Below are positions 33,470-44,714 of a stretch of 59,979 nucleotides of DNA, piece after piece; position 1 is the stretch's first letter, and each line of letters starts with the position of its first letter. The notes under the pieces are model-generated. The model did not search any database. It saw only the letters and a program-made list of their open reading frames with translations, and was not told the DNA's origin. The DNA is from Micromonosporaceae bacterium (GTDB lineage: Bacteria; Actinomycetota; Actinomycetes; Mycobacteriales; Micromonosporaceae). Made by a program: the position numbers and the translations under genes. The stretch lies in the NCBI GenBank assembly GCA_020027875.1, contig JAHRHA010000026.1, forward strand, positions 1 to 59,979, in the 5' to 3' direction.

Positions 33470-35416
33470 TTAGTGACAGTGGCGTGAGGTCGATGCCGGA
33501 ACATCCAGGGTGGGGTTGCGGTCGAAGAAACCGACCGGTTTAAGGGTGAATCCACAGGTATCAACCGGGATAACCGGCCAGTCCTCCAGCCGTGGAAAGT
33601 GCACTGAGCCGAAGGTGTGCCACACCACGATGTCCTCACCGTCGATCGACCGGTCCTGTGCCGCGTACGCCGGCAGACCGTCCCCACCCGGATGCTGGTT
33701 GACGAGATCACCCGCGGCGTACCGCTCGGCCGGGTCGTACCGGGTCACCCAGAGATGGCGGGTGGCAAAGGCGGCCCGGCGGCGGATGGCCGCCTCGTCG
33801 GCGGCGAGCAGCAGCGGCTGTCCCTGCGGCACCAAGGCGTAGCCGACCGGGCGGCCCAATCGATTCATGCTCTGCGGGTTGACCACGTGCCACACCCGGG
33901 CGGCCGCCGGATGCGCCACCCTGGCGGCCTCCGACTCACGCGTGAGCCGCGTGACCGATCGGGTGAAGGCGTTTCCGTGCGGGTTGGCGCCACCCGCCCG
34001 CACCCGCACCGCGTCGAGCTCATCCACGGCGTTGGTCAGGCCGTCGACCATCATGTCGAGACGCGCGCTGTACAGGTGCTGGTGGTACGGGGCGCCGAGT
34101 TCCGGCCCGACCTGCGAGGCCCATGGACTGTCCGCCACGTAGGACGACGTGAAGATCACCCCGGTCATCTTGACCTCGAGCTGAATCGTGCCGTCGAGGT
34201 AGAAGTACCAGTAGAAGCCGTAGTCGTAGTTGCCGACGGTAGTGAAGAAGGAGACCACGAGCCGGCGTTGCCGTCGCGTCTCCTGGGACTCGGTGAAGAT
34301 GTCGGTGTGCTTCCACAGCACGCCGTAGTCCTCCTCGTGCATACAGACGGCGTTGCTCACCTCGCGCGGCTTACCCTCGCCGTCGGCCATGACCGCGTCG
34401 AAATAGTGGATCTCGCCGAGGCAGTCGCACCCGAGCACGAGCGAGTTGACCTGCTGCCCGAGTAGGTACTCCCCGGCGTCGAAGTAGTTCTGCCAGAACC
34501 GCACCGGGCTCGGGTCTGCGTACGGCACGACCATCTCGGCGATGGAGGCGCGGTAGATAATCGGGCGCTCGCGCGTGCCGTCGGTGAACGAGATCTGCTG
34601 CAGAACGAGACCCTCGCGCGGGTCGAAGCCAATGCGGAAGCGCCAGTTCTCCCAGGTCACGACGTCATCGGCGACCTGGAAGCTCGGACCCTCCGGTTGC
34701 GAGATCTCCAACGGCTTCAGGGTGGTGCGCACCGGCCCGACGTACGACGGGTCGTCAATGTTGGCCTCCTCTTTCGGTACGGGCAACAGCTCGTGGTCGA
34801 TGAGCTCGACCACGCTGCGCTCGACGAGATCCACGTACGCGACGACGCCGTCGATCGGATGGGCCCAGCAGTGGTCCTCTGGGCGGTGGGCGACGAAGGA
34901 GAGCACGCGCAACATCCGTCGGCCGCGCTCGCCGGGCAGGCCGAAGTCACCCGCGGAGAGCGGGCACGGGCGGACCAGTGAGAGGTCGGTGATGCCGCGT
35001 CGGGCGATCGCGGCGCACCAGCCAGCGTCAGCCTTGACAATCTCGTCGACGGCGATGAACTCCTCGAGCAGGATCGGCGCCTGGCCACCCGCGCCGGTGT
35101 CGACCTCAGCAACCCGCTGGACCTCGGCGCGGGTGAGGGAGGCGAGAACGTCGTGCGTGCGGCCGTTGGCGACGTCCAGCAGGATGGCCCGTACGCGGCG
35201 CTCAACTGGATCCCCCGGCTGGAATGCCAGGACCTCCGCCTTGGTTGGCTCTTCTAATGCGAGGTACGCATAGCGCGTCGAGGGCGTGACCAGCCCCGAA
35301 CCTTCGATCAACGCCCGGGCGGCGTGGACTTCGTCCGCTGAAAGGCGCGCCAGTGGGTGGGCGGCTGCTCCACGGGTGGCGGTGAGCTGGGCAGAGTCGT
35401 CTGTGGCGGGCTGCAT
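33470..35416 (-). CDS. Copper amine oxidase (primary-amine oxidase)
   Basis: The 648-residue enzyme oxidatively deaminates primary amines to aldehyde, ammonia and hydrogen peroxide. The topaquinone site TVGNYDYGFYW (Tyr of NYDY is the cofactor precursor), the catalytic-base region YFDAGEYLLG, and copper His ligands HQHLYSARLDM plus a later C-terminal His are present. Length matches bacterial phenethylamine/tyramine oxidases. No signal peptide is seen, so it is cytosolic. The ATG at 35416 follows GAGGAGAG. It lies close to an APC permease and diverges from a diguanylate cyclase gene. Confidence 0.92.
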   Translation of the reverse strand: MQPATDDSAQLTATRGAAAHPLARLSADEVHAARALIEGSGLVTPSTRYAYLALEEPTKAEVLAFQPGDPVERRVRAILLDVANGRTHDVLASLTRAEVQRVAEVDTGAGGQAPILLEEFIAVDEIVKADAGWCAAIARRGITDLSLVRPCPLSAGDFGLPGERGRRMLRVLSFVAHRPEDHCWAHPIDGVVAYVDLVERSVVELIDHELLPVPKEEANIDDPSYVGPVRTTLKPLEISQPEGPSFQVADDVVTWENWRFRIGFDPREGLVLQQISFTDGTRERPIIYRASIAEMVVPYADPSPVRFWQNYFDAGEYLLGQQVNSLVLGCDCLGEIHYFDAVMADGEGKPREVSNAVCMHEEDYGVLWKHTDIFTESQETRRQRRLVVSFFTTVGNYDYGFYWYFYLDGTIQLEVKMTGVIFTSSYVADSPWASQVGPELGAPYHQHLYSARLDMMVDGLTNAVDELDAVRVRAGGANPHGNAFTRSVTRLTRESEAARVAHPAAARVWHVVNPQSMNRLGRPVGYALVPQGQPLLLAADEAAIRRRAAFATRHLWVTRYDPAERYAAGDLVNQHPGGDGLPAYAAQDRSIDGEDIVVWHTFGSVHFPRLEDWPVIPVDTCGFTLKPVGFFDRNPTLDVPASTSRHCH

Positions 35417-35608
35417 GGTCTCTCCTCTGTGACCGGAGGCCGAGCCAGGGACCGGCGGCCAGGTCGGGGACGGGGGGTGTTGACCATCCTCAACCGCACC
35501 GTACCGCCTGTCCAGTTTGAGACCACCGTCACATCCTCGCTCACGAACCGTAGTCGGTTGCGTGCAGCAGGTAGCATTATGAGCACAACGTAAAGAGATT
35601 CACGTTCT

Positions 35609-36601
35609 GTGAGCGACCCCCGCCCGCAGAACCTCCCCCCTCATCCCCCGATCTCAACGAAGAGATGCCCCGTGTACCAGGCCCATAGCTTCCCCTCAGG
35701 TGGCAGCGGCGACATGGTCCGCTCCCACAACCGCGTCCGACCCGACTCCGTCCAGTTGGTCCTTGAGCACACTCTGTCGATCATGAAAGCGACGACCGAG
35801 GGCCAGCTCATCGAACGTACGCTCGCGGTGGCCTGTGAGGTCACCGGCGCCGCCGTCGCGGCCGCAATCGACCCAGACGGCACCCAATGGACACACGGCG
35901 ACCATAACCTCGCCGGACGCCTCGTCGACGCGCGCAGGCAGACCCAGGGGAGCCGGCTCGGCGGGATCACCACGGCCTTCACCAAGGCTGGACTGCCGTC
36001 CGCGATCACCATGTCTTTCGGTGACACCCTGCTGGTCGTCGCGTCCACCGAGCCGGCGCGTTTCGGGTCCGAGGCGGGCTCGTTGCTCGCGCTGGTCGTT
36101 GCGCACGCTCAGGCCAGCCGCGACCGGCTGCGGGAGATGGCTCAGCTGTCCCGCCGGGCGAACAGCGATCCACTCACCGGCCTGCGCCACTACCGTCCGT
36201 TCGAAGAGCGGCTCTGCGCGAGTTCGCCCGGACACACCGCCGTGATCGCGGTCGACGTCGACGACTTCAAGAAGATCAACGACAAGTACGGGCACCAGGC
36301 GGGAGACGATGCCTTGGTCGCCCTGGTCGACGCCCTCCGGGGTGCCCTTCGCGGCGACGACCTGCTCTACCGCATCGGGGGCGACGAGTTCGCGGTCGTC
36401 GTTGATGTCAACGGGCCCCGCGAGGTGGCCACGATCGCGCGGCGGATGCTCGAGGCGGCCCGACGGGTCGGTCAGACCATCAGCGTCGGCGCGGCGCTGT
36501 GCGTGCCTGGCGAGACCGGCCGGGAAACCCTGCTCCGCGCAGATAAGGCGCTCTACGACGCGAAGCGCGCCGGCCGCGACACGGCTCGCCTCGCCGCCTG
36601 A
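35609..36601 (+). CDS. Diguanylate cyclase (GAF-like sensor plus GGDEF)
   Basis: The 330-residue protein has an N-terminal GAF-like sensor region (about 45-170) and a GGDEF domain with the intact signature at residues 257-261. An inhibitory I-site RxxD (RGDD, 248-251) lies five residues before it. It should therefore make c-di-GMP from GTP and be product-inhibited. No membrane span is present. The GTG at 35609 has only a weak upstream purine stretch; a start at a later Met or Val before the GAF-like region is possible. In actinomycetes c-di-GMP acts through BldD on development, which fits the BldC gene 7 kb away. Confidence 0.88.
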   Translation: MSDPRPQNLPPHPPISTKRCPVYQAHSFPSGGSGDMVRSHNRVRPDSVQLVLEHTLSIMKATTEGQLIERTLAVACEVTGAAVAAAIDPDGTQWTHGDHNLAGRLVDARRQTQGSRLGGITTAFTKAGLPSAITMSFGDTLLVVASTEPARFGSEAGSLLALVVAHAQASRDRLREMAQLSRRANSDPLTGLRHYRPFEERLCASSPGHTAVIAVDVDDFKKINDKYGHQAGDDALVALVDALRGALRGDDLLYRIGGDEFAVVVDVNGPREVATIARRMLEAARRVGQTISVGAALCVPGETGRETLLRADKALYDAKRAGRDTARLAA

Positions 36602-36610
36602 CCCCCCATC

Positions 36611-36740
36611 GCGTCGATCATGACCTGGAGGTCATGATCGACGCCGTTTCACGACGGTCAGCTCATGATCGACGGCGCTGGCGCGAGCTTGCGAGCGGCA
36701 CAACGCGACGCAGTCACGACGGTCAGCTCATGATCGACCG
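36611..36740 (+). repeat. Palindromic element B copy 2 with added tandem copies
   Basis: Core arms 36611-36626 and 36629-36644 are 16 nt and perfect around GG, with the B flank following (GTTTCACGACGGTCAG). The segment ACGACGGTCAGCTCATGATC occurs twice (36652 and 36717). Between them lies CGAGCTTGCGAGCGGC, a motif also found at 40239. It sits between the convergent diguanylate cyclase and asd genes. Confidence 0.88.
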
Positions 36741-36750
36741 GAGATTCGGA

Positions 36751-37809
36751 TCAGCGGCGCAGGTCGGCCGCGACCAGTTCGGCGATCTGGGCAGTGTTGA
36801 GCGCCGCGCCCTTGCGCAGGTTGTCACCGGTGACGAAGAAGTCCAGCGCGCGCGGATCGTCCAGCGAACGCCGGATCCGTCCCACCCAGGTGGGGTCGGT
36901 GCCGACGGCATCGGCCGGCATCGGGAACTCGCCGGCGGCCGGGTCATCGACCACGATCACTCCGGGTGCATGGCGCAGCACCTCGCGCGCTCCCTCGGCG
37001 TCCACCTCGCCCCGAAACACAGCATGCACGGCCAGCGAGTGGCCGGTAACCACCGGCACTCGTACGCAGGTGGCGGAGACCTTGAGGTCCGGCAATCCGA
37101 GAATCTTCCGCGACTCGTTGCGGACCTTGAGCTCCTCGCTCGACCAACCGCCGTCGCGCAAGGAACCCGCCCACGGCACGACGTTGAGCGCGAGCGGCGC
37201 CGGGAACGGACCCAGGTCATCGCCGATGGCGTGGCGCACATTGCCCGCGCGCGAGCCGAGCGCGCGGTCGCCGGCCACCTTCGCCACCTGGTCGAGCAGC
37301 GTGTCCACGCCGGACTGGCCGGCCCCGGAGGCCGCCTGGTAGGACGCGACCACGAGCTCACGTAGCCAGTACTCCCGGTGCAGCGCACCGACAACCGCGA
37401 TCATCGACAGGGTCGTGCAGTTCGGGTTTGCGATGATGCCGCGCGGGCGGTTGGAGATCTGGTCGGCATTGACCTCCGGCACGACCAGCGGCACATCCGG
37501 CTCCATTCGGAACGCCCCGGAGTTGTCGACGGCCACTGCGCCCCGCTCGGTCGCGATCGGCGCCCACTCGGCGGCGACGTCGTCGGGCACGTCGAACATC
37601 GCCACGTCGACACCGTCGAAGACGTCGGGCGCCAATGCCTGGACGGTGAGCTTCTCACCCCGTACCATGATCATCTTGCCTGCGGAGCGGGCGGACGCGA
37701 CCAGTTTGATCTCGCCCCACACGTTCCGTCGGGCCGAGAGCAACTCGCACATGACGGTGCCGACGGCCCCCGTCGCGCCCACCACTGCCAACGTCGGCTG
37801 CTTACTCAT
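36751..37809 (-). CDS. asd: Aspartate-semialdehyde dehydrogenase
   Basis: The 352-residue enzyme reduces aspartyl phosphate to aspartate semialdehyde with NADPH, feeding lysine/diaminopimelate, threonine and methionine. It has the nucleotide loop VVGATGAVG, the nucleophile Cys131 (ANPNCTT) and [19 protein letters not shown]. The ATG at 37809 is chosen because AGGTAGG lies at proper spacing; a GTG three codons earlier (37818) directly abuts the lysC stop. It is the second gene of the lysC-asd operon, as in most actinobacteria. Confidence 0.95.
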   Translation of the reverse strand: MSKQPTLAVVGATGAVGTVMCELLSARRNVWGEIKLVASARSAGKMIMVRGEKLTVQALAPDVFDGVDVAMFDVPDDVAAEWAPIATERGAVAVDNSGAFRMEPDVPLVVPEVNADQISNRPRGIIANPNCTTLSMIAVVGALHREYWLRELVVASYQAASGAGQSGVDTLLDQVAKVAGDRALGSRAGNVRHAIGDDLGPFPAPLALNVVPWAGSLRDGGWSSEELKVRNESRKILGLPDLKVSATCVRVPVVTGHSLAVHAVFRGEVDAEGAREVLRHAPGVIVVDDPAAGEFPMPADAVGTDPTWVGRIRRSLDDPRALDFFVTGDNLRKGAALNTAQIAELVAADLRR

Positions 37810-37818
37810 GCCCGGCAC

Positions 37819-39084
37819 CTACCTGCCCGTGCCCGCGTAGATGACCGCCTCGTTCTCCCCGCCGAGGTCGAACGCGTCGTGCACCCCGCGGACCGCCGCG
37901 TCGAGGTCGGTGTCGCGGCAGACCACCGAGACCCGGATCTCCGACGTAGAGATCATCTCGATGTTCACCCCCGCTTGGGCCATGGCGGCGAAGAACTTGG
38001 CCGCCACGCCAGGGTGCGAGCGCATACCGGCTCCGATCAATGACACCTTGCCGACGTGGTCATCGTAGAGAAGTCCTCGGAACCCGACCTCGTCCTGGAT
38101 CTTGCTCAGCGCCGCCATCGCCGTCGGCCCGTCGGTCTTGGGCAAGGTGAAGGAGATGTCGGTGCGACCCGTCGCTTCGGTCGACACGTTCTGCACGATC
38201 ATATCGATGTTTGTCTCCGCGGCGGCGACGGTCGCAAAGATGCGCGCGGCCTCACCCGGCTCGTCGGGGACTCCGACAATGGTGATCTTCGCCTCGCTGC
38301 GGTCGTGCGCGACGCCGGTGATGAGTGCTTGCTCCACGGGAAGGTCCTCCATCGAGCCGGTGACCAGGGTGCCGGGGTTGGTTGAGTATGACGAACGGAC
38401 GCGAATCGGGATGCCCGAGCGCCGGGCGTACTCAACGCAGCGCAGGTGCAGCACCTTGGCGCCGCAGGCTGCGAGCTCAAGCATCTCCTCGTACGTGATT
38501 TGTTGGATCGCCCGTGCGTTGGGCACGATCCGCGGGTCAGCGGAGAAGACGCCGTCCACGTCGGTGTAGATCTCGCAGATGTCGGCCTTGAGCGCAGCGG
38601 CGAGCGCGACGGCGGTGGTGTCCGACGCGCCGCGTCCTAGCGTCGTGATGTCCTTTGTGTCCTGTGCGACGCCCTGGAATCCGGCGACGATCGCGATGGC
38701 ACCCTCGTCCAGCGCCGCCTGCAGCCTGCCGGGTGTGACGTCGATGATCCGGGCATTGCCGTGGGCTGAGGTCGTTATGACGCCGGCCTGCGAGCCCGTA
38801 TACGACCGTGCCTCGTACCCGAGGTTGTGAATAGCCATCGCCAATAACGCCATTGAGATGCGTTCGCCCGCGGTCAGCAGCATGTCGAGCTCGCGCCCGG
38901 GCGGAAGGGGGCTGACCTGATGGGCGAGGTCGCGCAACTCGTCTGTGGTGTCGCCCATCGCGGATACCACGATCACGACATCGTTGCCGGCCTTGCGCGT
39001 GGCGACGATGCGCTCGGCGACCCGCTTGATGCGCTCGGCGTCGGCAACTGATGAGCCGCCGTACTTCTGGACGATCAACGCCAC
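37819..39084 (-). CDS. lysC: Aspartokinase (alpha subunit; internal start for beta)
   Basis: The 421-residue enzyme phosphorylates aspartate. The kinase domain has [31 protein letters not shown] and [17 protein letters not shown]. Two ACT domains follow ([36 protein letters not shown]) for concerted Lys/Thr feedback. In this family the smaller beta subunit is translated from an internal in-frame start; the matching Met is residue 245 ([17 protein letters not shown] at 38352). The GTG at 39084 has AAGGGAG upstream. It is first in the operon with asd and faces the lipoprotein gene divergently. Confidence 0.95.
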   Translation of the reverse strand: MALIVQKYGGSSVADAERIKRVAERIVATRKAGNDVVIVVSAMGDTTDELRDLAHQVSPLPPGRELDMLLTAGERISMALLAMAIHNLGYEARSYTGSQAGVITTSAHGNARIIDVTPGRLQAALDEGAIAIVAGFQGVAQDTKDITTLGRGASDTTAVALAAALKADICEIYTDVDGVFSADPRIVPNARAIQQITYEEMLELAACGAKVLHLRCVEYARRSGIPIRVRSSYSTNPGTLVTGSMEDLPVEQALITGVAHDRSEAKITIVGVPDEPGEAARIFATVAAAETNIDMIVQNVSTEATGRTDISFTLPKTDGPTAMAALSKIQDEVGFRGLLYDDHVGKVSLIGAGMRSHPGVAAKFFAAMAQAGVNIEMISTSEIRVSVVCRDTDLDAAVRGVHDAFDLGGENEAVIYAGTGR

Positions 39085-39261
39085 GTGTCGCCGCTCCCTT
39101 CACCCAGTCACATGACCACGCCGCCGCGTGGCGAGGCGCCGCCAGCACAGGTAGGCCGACGGCGCCGACGAGCTTTGCCCAGCGTACAGCCGGCGCCGAG
39201 CAATGGCGCGCGCGGAGAGTCGTTCCCACGATCCGGCGGTGCGGTCCCTGAGAATGGCTGC

Positions 39262-40053
39262 GTGCGTGACAGGTGGACGACTGTCGGGGCCGGGCTGGCC
39301 ATCGGTGCCGCGATCACACTCGCCGCATGTGCGGGCCAGCCGCCCGGCACCACACCGACACCCGGTCTGACCGCACGCCAGGCAGACCGCGACGCGCTGG
39401 CCGGACTAGCCGCCGCGGCCAAGGACAAGCGTTACATCGCGACGTACACGCTCTCGGTGGCCAAGCGACCGAACCGCACCGTCACGGTGGCTGTCGCGAC
39501 CGACGGATCCTGGGTGGTTGGCCTGCCCGGCGGAGCGTTGGGCGGGTTGGTCGACATCGCCATGTTCGGCTCGACGGCCGGACTGTTCCAGTGTTCGCTC
39601 GGGCCGGCCGCGGGCAGCGCCGCAGCGCGGCCCGACCTCGCGCCGGTGAGCGCGGGTTGCGTGAAGGTGAGGCGGCTCACCACCACCATCGACCCGCAGG
39701 TCCAGCACATCTTCACCGACTGGATCGACCCGCTCGTGGACCGGGCAACCGCATTGTGGGTCGCCTCAGTGCCGCTACTGCCCGGGTCCCGGGGTGCCTG
39801 CTACTCGGTCGAGTCGAACTCGGCCGCGCTCGCGCCCCCAGTGGACCCCGGCGTCTACTGCTACGGCAGCGACGGAGTCCTTACCGCGGCTCGGGTCGGT
39901 TTCGGCACCCTCACGCTCGCGGGCTCGGTATCGCCGGCACCGCCCAGCGTCACGATGCCCGCCCCGGTGGTGAGCCGCGCGCCGTTGTCGATGACCGCGC
40001 CGCCTCCCCCACCCTCGCCGTCGCCATCCGCGGGCGCGTCCGCGAAGCCCTGA
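39262..40053 (+). CDS. Secreted lipoprotein of unknown function
   Basis: The 263-residue protein has a positively charged start (RDRWTTVG), a hydrophobic segment and a lipobox ITLAAC with Cys23, so it is probably a lipid-anchored outer-face protein. The mature part contains FSTAGLFQCSLGPAAG-like sequence, paired cysteines (QCSL, AGCVKV, GACYSV, VYCYGS) and a C-terminal Pro/Ser-rich tail (PPPPPSPSPS). The GTG at 39262 is chosen because a signal sequence begins exactly there; the longer in-frame extension is low-complexity and overlaps the lysC promoter region. No family recognised. Confidence 0.7.
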   Translation: MRDRWTTVGAGLAIGAAITLAACAGQPPGTTPTPGLTARQADRDALAGLAAAAKDKRYIATYTLSVAKRPNRTVTVAVATDGSWVVGLPGGALGGLVDIAMFGSTAGLFQCSLGPAAGSAAARPDLAPVSAGCVKVRRLTTTIDPQVQHIFTDWIDPLVDRATALWVASVPLLPGSRGACYSVESNSAALAPPVDPGVYCYGSDGVLTAARVGFGTLTLAGSVSPAPPSVTMPAPVVSRAPLSMTAPPPPPSPSPSAGASAKP

Positions 40054-40111
40054 TCCCTTCCCTGATCCCAGATTCCGGGACGCCTACGTCGCGGCTACCG
40101 AGGCGATCCGG

Positions 40112-40117
40112 TAGGCT
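40112..40117 (+). promoter_or_regulatory. -10 box upstream of the leuA leader
   Basis: TAGGCT at 40112-40117 lies 10 nt before the ATG of the leader peptide. Transcription would begin close to the leader start codon, giving a very short 5' end before the peptide. No clear -35 is visible. Confidence 0.5.
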
Positions 40118-40127
40118 CACGGTCACC

Positions 40128-40196
40128 ATGTGGCAGGCGCTCCTTCTTCCGCGCCGCGACGAGGCCTCGGAGGCCGGCACCTCGTCGCGGTGTTGA
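40128..40196 (+). CDS. leuL: leuA leader peptide with three consecutive Leu codons
   Basis: This 22-residue frame begins MWQALLLPRRDEASEAG and ends at TGA 40194-40196. The Leu codons are CTC CTT CTT; CTT is rare in such a GC-rich genome, which would sharpen stalling when leucyl-tRNA is scarce. It lies 185 bp upstream of leuA, just after a -10 box, and its codons run into the left arm of a perfect 11-bp hairpin. Leucine-codon leader peptides before leuA are known in actinobacteria, so ribosome-mediated attenuation is the likely role. Confidence 0.7.
   Translation: MWQALLLPRRDEASEAGTSSRC
40154..40190 (+). promoter_or_regulatory. leuA attenuator hairpin
   Basis: CCGCGACGAGG (40154-40164) and CCTCGTCGCGG (40180-40190) pair perfectly, and the loop contains a smaller GGCCTC/GAGGCC stem. 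The left arm starts 6 nt after the Leu codons of the leader peptide, so a ribosome stalled there would cover it. No T-tract follows, so the switch could also act on translation or through an alternative pairing. Confidence 0.6.
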
Positions 40197-40238
40197 TGCG
40201 CGCAGTCGCCTAGCGCCGCCGGTCGATCCCCTGCCCGC

Positions 40239-40313
40239 CACGAGCTTGCGAGCGGCGCAGCGCGGCCAGTCCTGAACCCCGCCACACTGAACCCGCCACA
40301 CTGAACCCCGCCA
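40239..40313. repeat. Short dispersed and tandem repeats in the leuA leader region
   Basis: CGAGCTTGCGAGCGGC (about 40239) recurs at about 36687, and GAGCTTGCGAGC recurs in the purL tail repeats. It is followed by three imperfect 15-16-bp tandem copies of CTGAACCCCGCCACA (40271-40313). They lie between the attenuator and leuA; I see no coding role. Confidence 0.75.
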
Positions 40314-40353
40314 CGACGCTGCGGTCTGTCGGGATCGAACCCAGCAACGCTAG

Positions 40354-42126
<1,773 letters not shown>

Positions 42127-42136
42127 TCTGATGTCC

Positions 42137-42200
42137 CGTCGATCTAGGGCAGAGCGACGCTAGTTGATCTCCGATCAGGTCGCTATTCCCTAGATCGACG
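42137..42200. repeat. Palindrome after leuA (copy A2)
   Basis: Outer arms CGTCGATCTAGGG (42137-42149) and CCCTAGATCGACG (42188-42200) are perfect, and the stem extends inward with a few mismatches. The centre reads GTTGATCTCCGATC. It lies 10 nt after the leuA stop and may terminate leuA. The outer arms match copy A1. Confidence 0.9.
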
Positions 42201-42319
42201 CGAGAGAGGGTGCGTGGGGGGACGGGTGCGGCACAGGTTGGAAAAAACAGCGGCAACCGGGCCGAAACACCCTTAGCGGGCTGCTGGCATCGGGCCGGCG
42301 AGCCGCCGATGCTGAGCCT

Positions 42320-42976
42320 GTGCGTATCGTCCGCAGGACCATCGTCGCTGCCGCTTGCGTACTCACCCTCCTCGCAGGCGGCTGCGGGCAGCTGCGGGAG
42401 GCGCCGGCCGGCGCCGCGCCGCAGGACCAGGAAGTAGTTCAAGGGAAGACCGCGGCGCTGCAGCAGCTCGGCACACTGGCGGTCGGAACCTGGGCGTCGA
42501 TGTCCGGTTACAGCCGGGACCGCTTCGAGCACTGGATCAGCCAGAGCGACGGCTGCGACACCCGCGACGTCGTCCTCAAGCGCGACGGCGAGATGGTGCT
42601 GACCGACGCCGCTTGCAAGATCACACAGGGTTCGTGGTTCAGCGTCTATGACGGCAAGACCGTCTCCGACCCCGGCGAGCTGGACATCGACCACATGGTG
42701 CCACTGGCGAACGCCTGGCGTACCGGGGCCAAGGAGTGGACCGATGCTCAGCGCGAAGCGTTCGCGAACGACCTCACCCGGCCCGAGCTCGTCGCGGTCA
42801 CGGCCAACACGAACCGCTCCAAGGGCGACCAGGACCCGTCGCAGTGGAAACCACCGAGGCGGTCGTACTGGTGCGTGTACGCCCAGAAATGGGTAGCCGT
42901 GAAGAGCCATTGGAAGCTCAACGTGACGGTCACCGAGAAGGCAGCACTCTCCGACATGCTGGGAACCTGCGCATGA
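42320..42976 (+). CDS. Secreted HNH-family endonuclease (DUF1524-like)
   Basis: The 218-residue protein has a signal sequence (RRTIVAAACVLTLLAGGCGQ; Cys21-like position could be a lipobox). A DUF1524/HNH nuclease domain follows: DTRDVVLKRDG, DIDHMVPLANAWRTGAKEW (catalytic His), LVAVTANTNRSKGDQDPSQW. Such proteins are secreted or lipid-anchored non-specific nucleases of actinobacteria, perhaps for nutrient phosphate or DNA uptake. The GTG at 42320 is taken because the signal begins there. It overlaps the next gene by ATGA. Confidence 0.82.
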   Translation: MRIVRRTIVAAACVLTLLAGGCGQLREAPAGAAPQDQEVVQGKTAALQQLGTLAVGTWASMSGYSRDRFEHWISQSDGCDTRDVVLKRDGEMVLTDAACKITQGSWFSVYDGKTVSDPGELDIDHMVPLANAWRTGAKEWTDAQREAFANDLTRPELVAVTANTNRSKGDQDPSQWKPPRRSYWCVYAQKWVAVKSHWKLNVTVTEKAALSDMLGTCA

Positions 42977-43227
42977 GCGAGCAGCGGACGACAGACATTA
43001 CGCCCGGGCCGGGCGGGGTGATGACCGACGAGGTCGGCGTCGTCACCGGTGATCTCACCCTGCGTACGGAGGTCGACGACACCGGCGGCGTGGTTCAACG
43101 AGTGCAGTACAAGGACGCGGACGAGTGGTACGTCGTCACCGGATCCCGGGCAACCATCGCGGACAGTCGTGACATCGACGCCATCCACGCCCAGGCGGTC
43201 GCGCTGCTGCACCGCCCGTCAGGCTGA
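42973..43227 (+). CDS. Small conserved hypothetical protein
   Basis: An 84-residue acidic protein with TGDLTLRTEVDDTGGVVQRV, DEWYVVTGSRATI and a C-terminal IDAIHAQAVALLHR. It has no signal sequence or membrane span. The ATG at 42973 overlaps the nuclease stop, so translation is coupled, and it may assist or neutralise the nuclease. An immunity or chaperone role is a guess; no family was recognised. Confidence 0.65.
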   Translation: MSEQRTTDITPGPGGVMTDEVGVVTGDLTLRTEVDDTGGVVQRVQYKDADEWYVVTGSRATIADSRDIDAIHAQAVALLHRPSG

Positions 43228-43332
43228 TCGAGTCGGTGTTCCTGGGGGCGCTCCCACCCATGTGGAAAAGTAACGGCCCGCGACCGTCGAGGGGAAATTC
43301 GACGCGCGGACCGCTGCTTTACGTACGCCTGA

Positions 43333-43542
43333 TCAGTCGCCCTGACGCTGAGCCGGGATCTGGCCCTGCAGGAGCGCCCGCACCTCGGACTCGCGGTACC
43401 GGCGGTGTCCGCCGAGGGTGCGAATGGCGCTCAATTTGCCGGCCTTGGCCCACCGAGTCACCGTTTTGGGGTCGACACGGAACATCGATGCGACCTCTGC
43501 CGGGGTGAGCAGGGGCTCTGGCTCGTGCGTACGGGATGCCAT
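43333..43542 (-). CDS. bldC: BldC developmental regulator
   Basis: The 69-residue MerR-like DNA-binding protein has LLTPAEVASMFRVDPKTVTR, WAKAGKLSAIRTLGGHRRYR and a short C-terminus. BldC binds DNA cooperatively as head-to-tail oligomers and delays development in Streptomyces. Its sequence and length match, and the neighbouring hypothetical gene and Leu/Val dehydrogenase follow the Streptomyces order. This supports a filamentous or sporulating actinomycete. Confidence 0.93.
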   Translation of the reverse strand: MASRTHEPEPLLTPAEVASMFRVDPKTVTRWAKAGKLSAIRTLGGHRRYRESEVRALLQGQIPAQRQGD

Positions 43543-43705
43543 CGGTTCTCCTCCACAAGTACTCGTGGCGAGGCCGGGGTCCCGCCGGCCAACGCGAGTC
43601 CCATCGTCCGGCTAGTCCAGCATGTCCGACATGGGCCGAACGGATGATGCGTTGTGGATGGTCGGATGAGGTAAGCGTGGATTGCCCGAGTTTGTGGATA
43701 ACAAT

Positions 43706-44545
43706 TCAGTTACAGCGCTCTAAGAGCTGAATTGCCCGCCACCGCTCGACAAGTTGCTCATATGCGGCGGTAGCCGAATCCGCGTCTCCCTTGGAGAGCG
43801 CGGTGAGACCCTTCGCCACCAGCGCGGGCGAGTCGTCCTCGGTCAGGGCCTCGTCCGGAAGGACCTCCGCGAGGCCGCCATAGTCAAGCTCGACGATCGA
43901 ACGCGGATGGAACTCCTCCAGCCACCGTGCGCTCTCCTCGACCGCCTCGGAGATGGGCACATCGCCGACGGCACGGCGCAGCACAGACAATGCGCGGTGC
44001 GCCCGCCGGCGGGCCTTGGAGATCTCCGTGCGGTAGCGCAACACCCGACGTTGCTGGTCGAGCACGAGTTCGCGTTCGTCGGAATCCACCAGGACGAACC
44101 ATCGCAGCGGCACGCTCCACGTCGATATCTGCTCATGCTGTCGCGGCGCTCCGTACTCCAGCACCCGCGCACCGGAGTTCCAATCGGAGACGACTGCCTT
44201 TGCCAACCCCGCCAGCGCGGGCGGCACAAAAGCGTCCGCGAGCACTGGGGGCACCCCGTCGCGGGCCTCCAGCGCGGCCTCCGCGACGCGCACCCGTAGG
44301 TTCCACGGACAGATCAGCGTCGTCTCGTTGGCCTGCATCACGTATGCGTCGTCCGGCAGGTCCGGCAGCCGGGTCCAACTCGCGCCGAGCGCCTCGATCA
44401 CCGCGGTGCGCTGCCGGCCCGGTCCCTCGAACGGCGTCACCGCGCGGCCATCGTGGACGTATCGGCGCCAGTAGACCTGTCGCTGCTTGTCGAAGGCGGT
44501 GAGTGGCTCGTACACCCGCAGGTATGACGCGAAGAGTGTCGGCAC
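43706..44545 (-). CDS. Conserved actinobacterial hypothetical protein beside bldC
   Basis: The 279-residue protein begins [19 protein letters not shown] and contains [40 protein letters not shown] and a helical C-terminus ending [13 protein letters not shown]. The GTG at 44545 is chosen because the conserved-looking sequence starts there. Its place between bldC and the Leu/Val dehydrogenase gene is shared with Streptomyces (SCO4090 region), so the linkage is ancient. No domain assignment or function can be given; it has no signal or membrane span. Confidence 0.75.
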   Translation of the reverse strand: MPTLFASYLRVYEPLTAFDKQRQVYWRRYVHDGRAVTPFEGPGRQRTAVIEALGASWTRLPDLPDDAYVMQANETTLICPWNLRVRVAEAALEARDGVPPVLADAFVPPALAGLAKAVVSDWNSGARVLEYGAPRQHEQISTWSVPLRWFVLVDSDERELVLDQQRRVLRYRTEISKARRRAHRALSVLRRAVGDVPISEAVEESARWLEEFHPRSIVELDYGGLAEVLPDEALTEDDSPALVAKGLTALSKGDADSATAAYEQLVERWRAIQLLERCN

Positions 44546-44714
44546 GGCGCGATCGTCGCACGGATTGCGGTTCGCTGACCACATTGCGCCACGATTGGCG
44601 CGGCACCGCACGGCAGGCAACGGCATTAGGCTTCGTAGTACCGGCGGCACCGCGCCGGCCATACGGCTACGCCCCACAAGGGAACGGGCCACTCGCACTC
44701 GCGTAGGAGAGACA

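Noticed and set aside
42137..42200. Insertion-sequence terminal repeats
   Set aside because: The palindromes enclose only short loops and no transposase gene occurs in the window, so they are stand-alone palindromes rather than ends of an insertion sequence.
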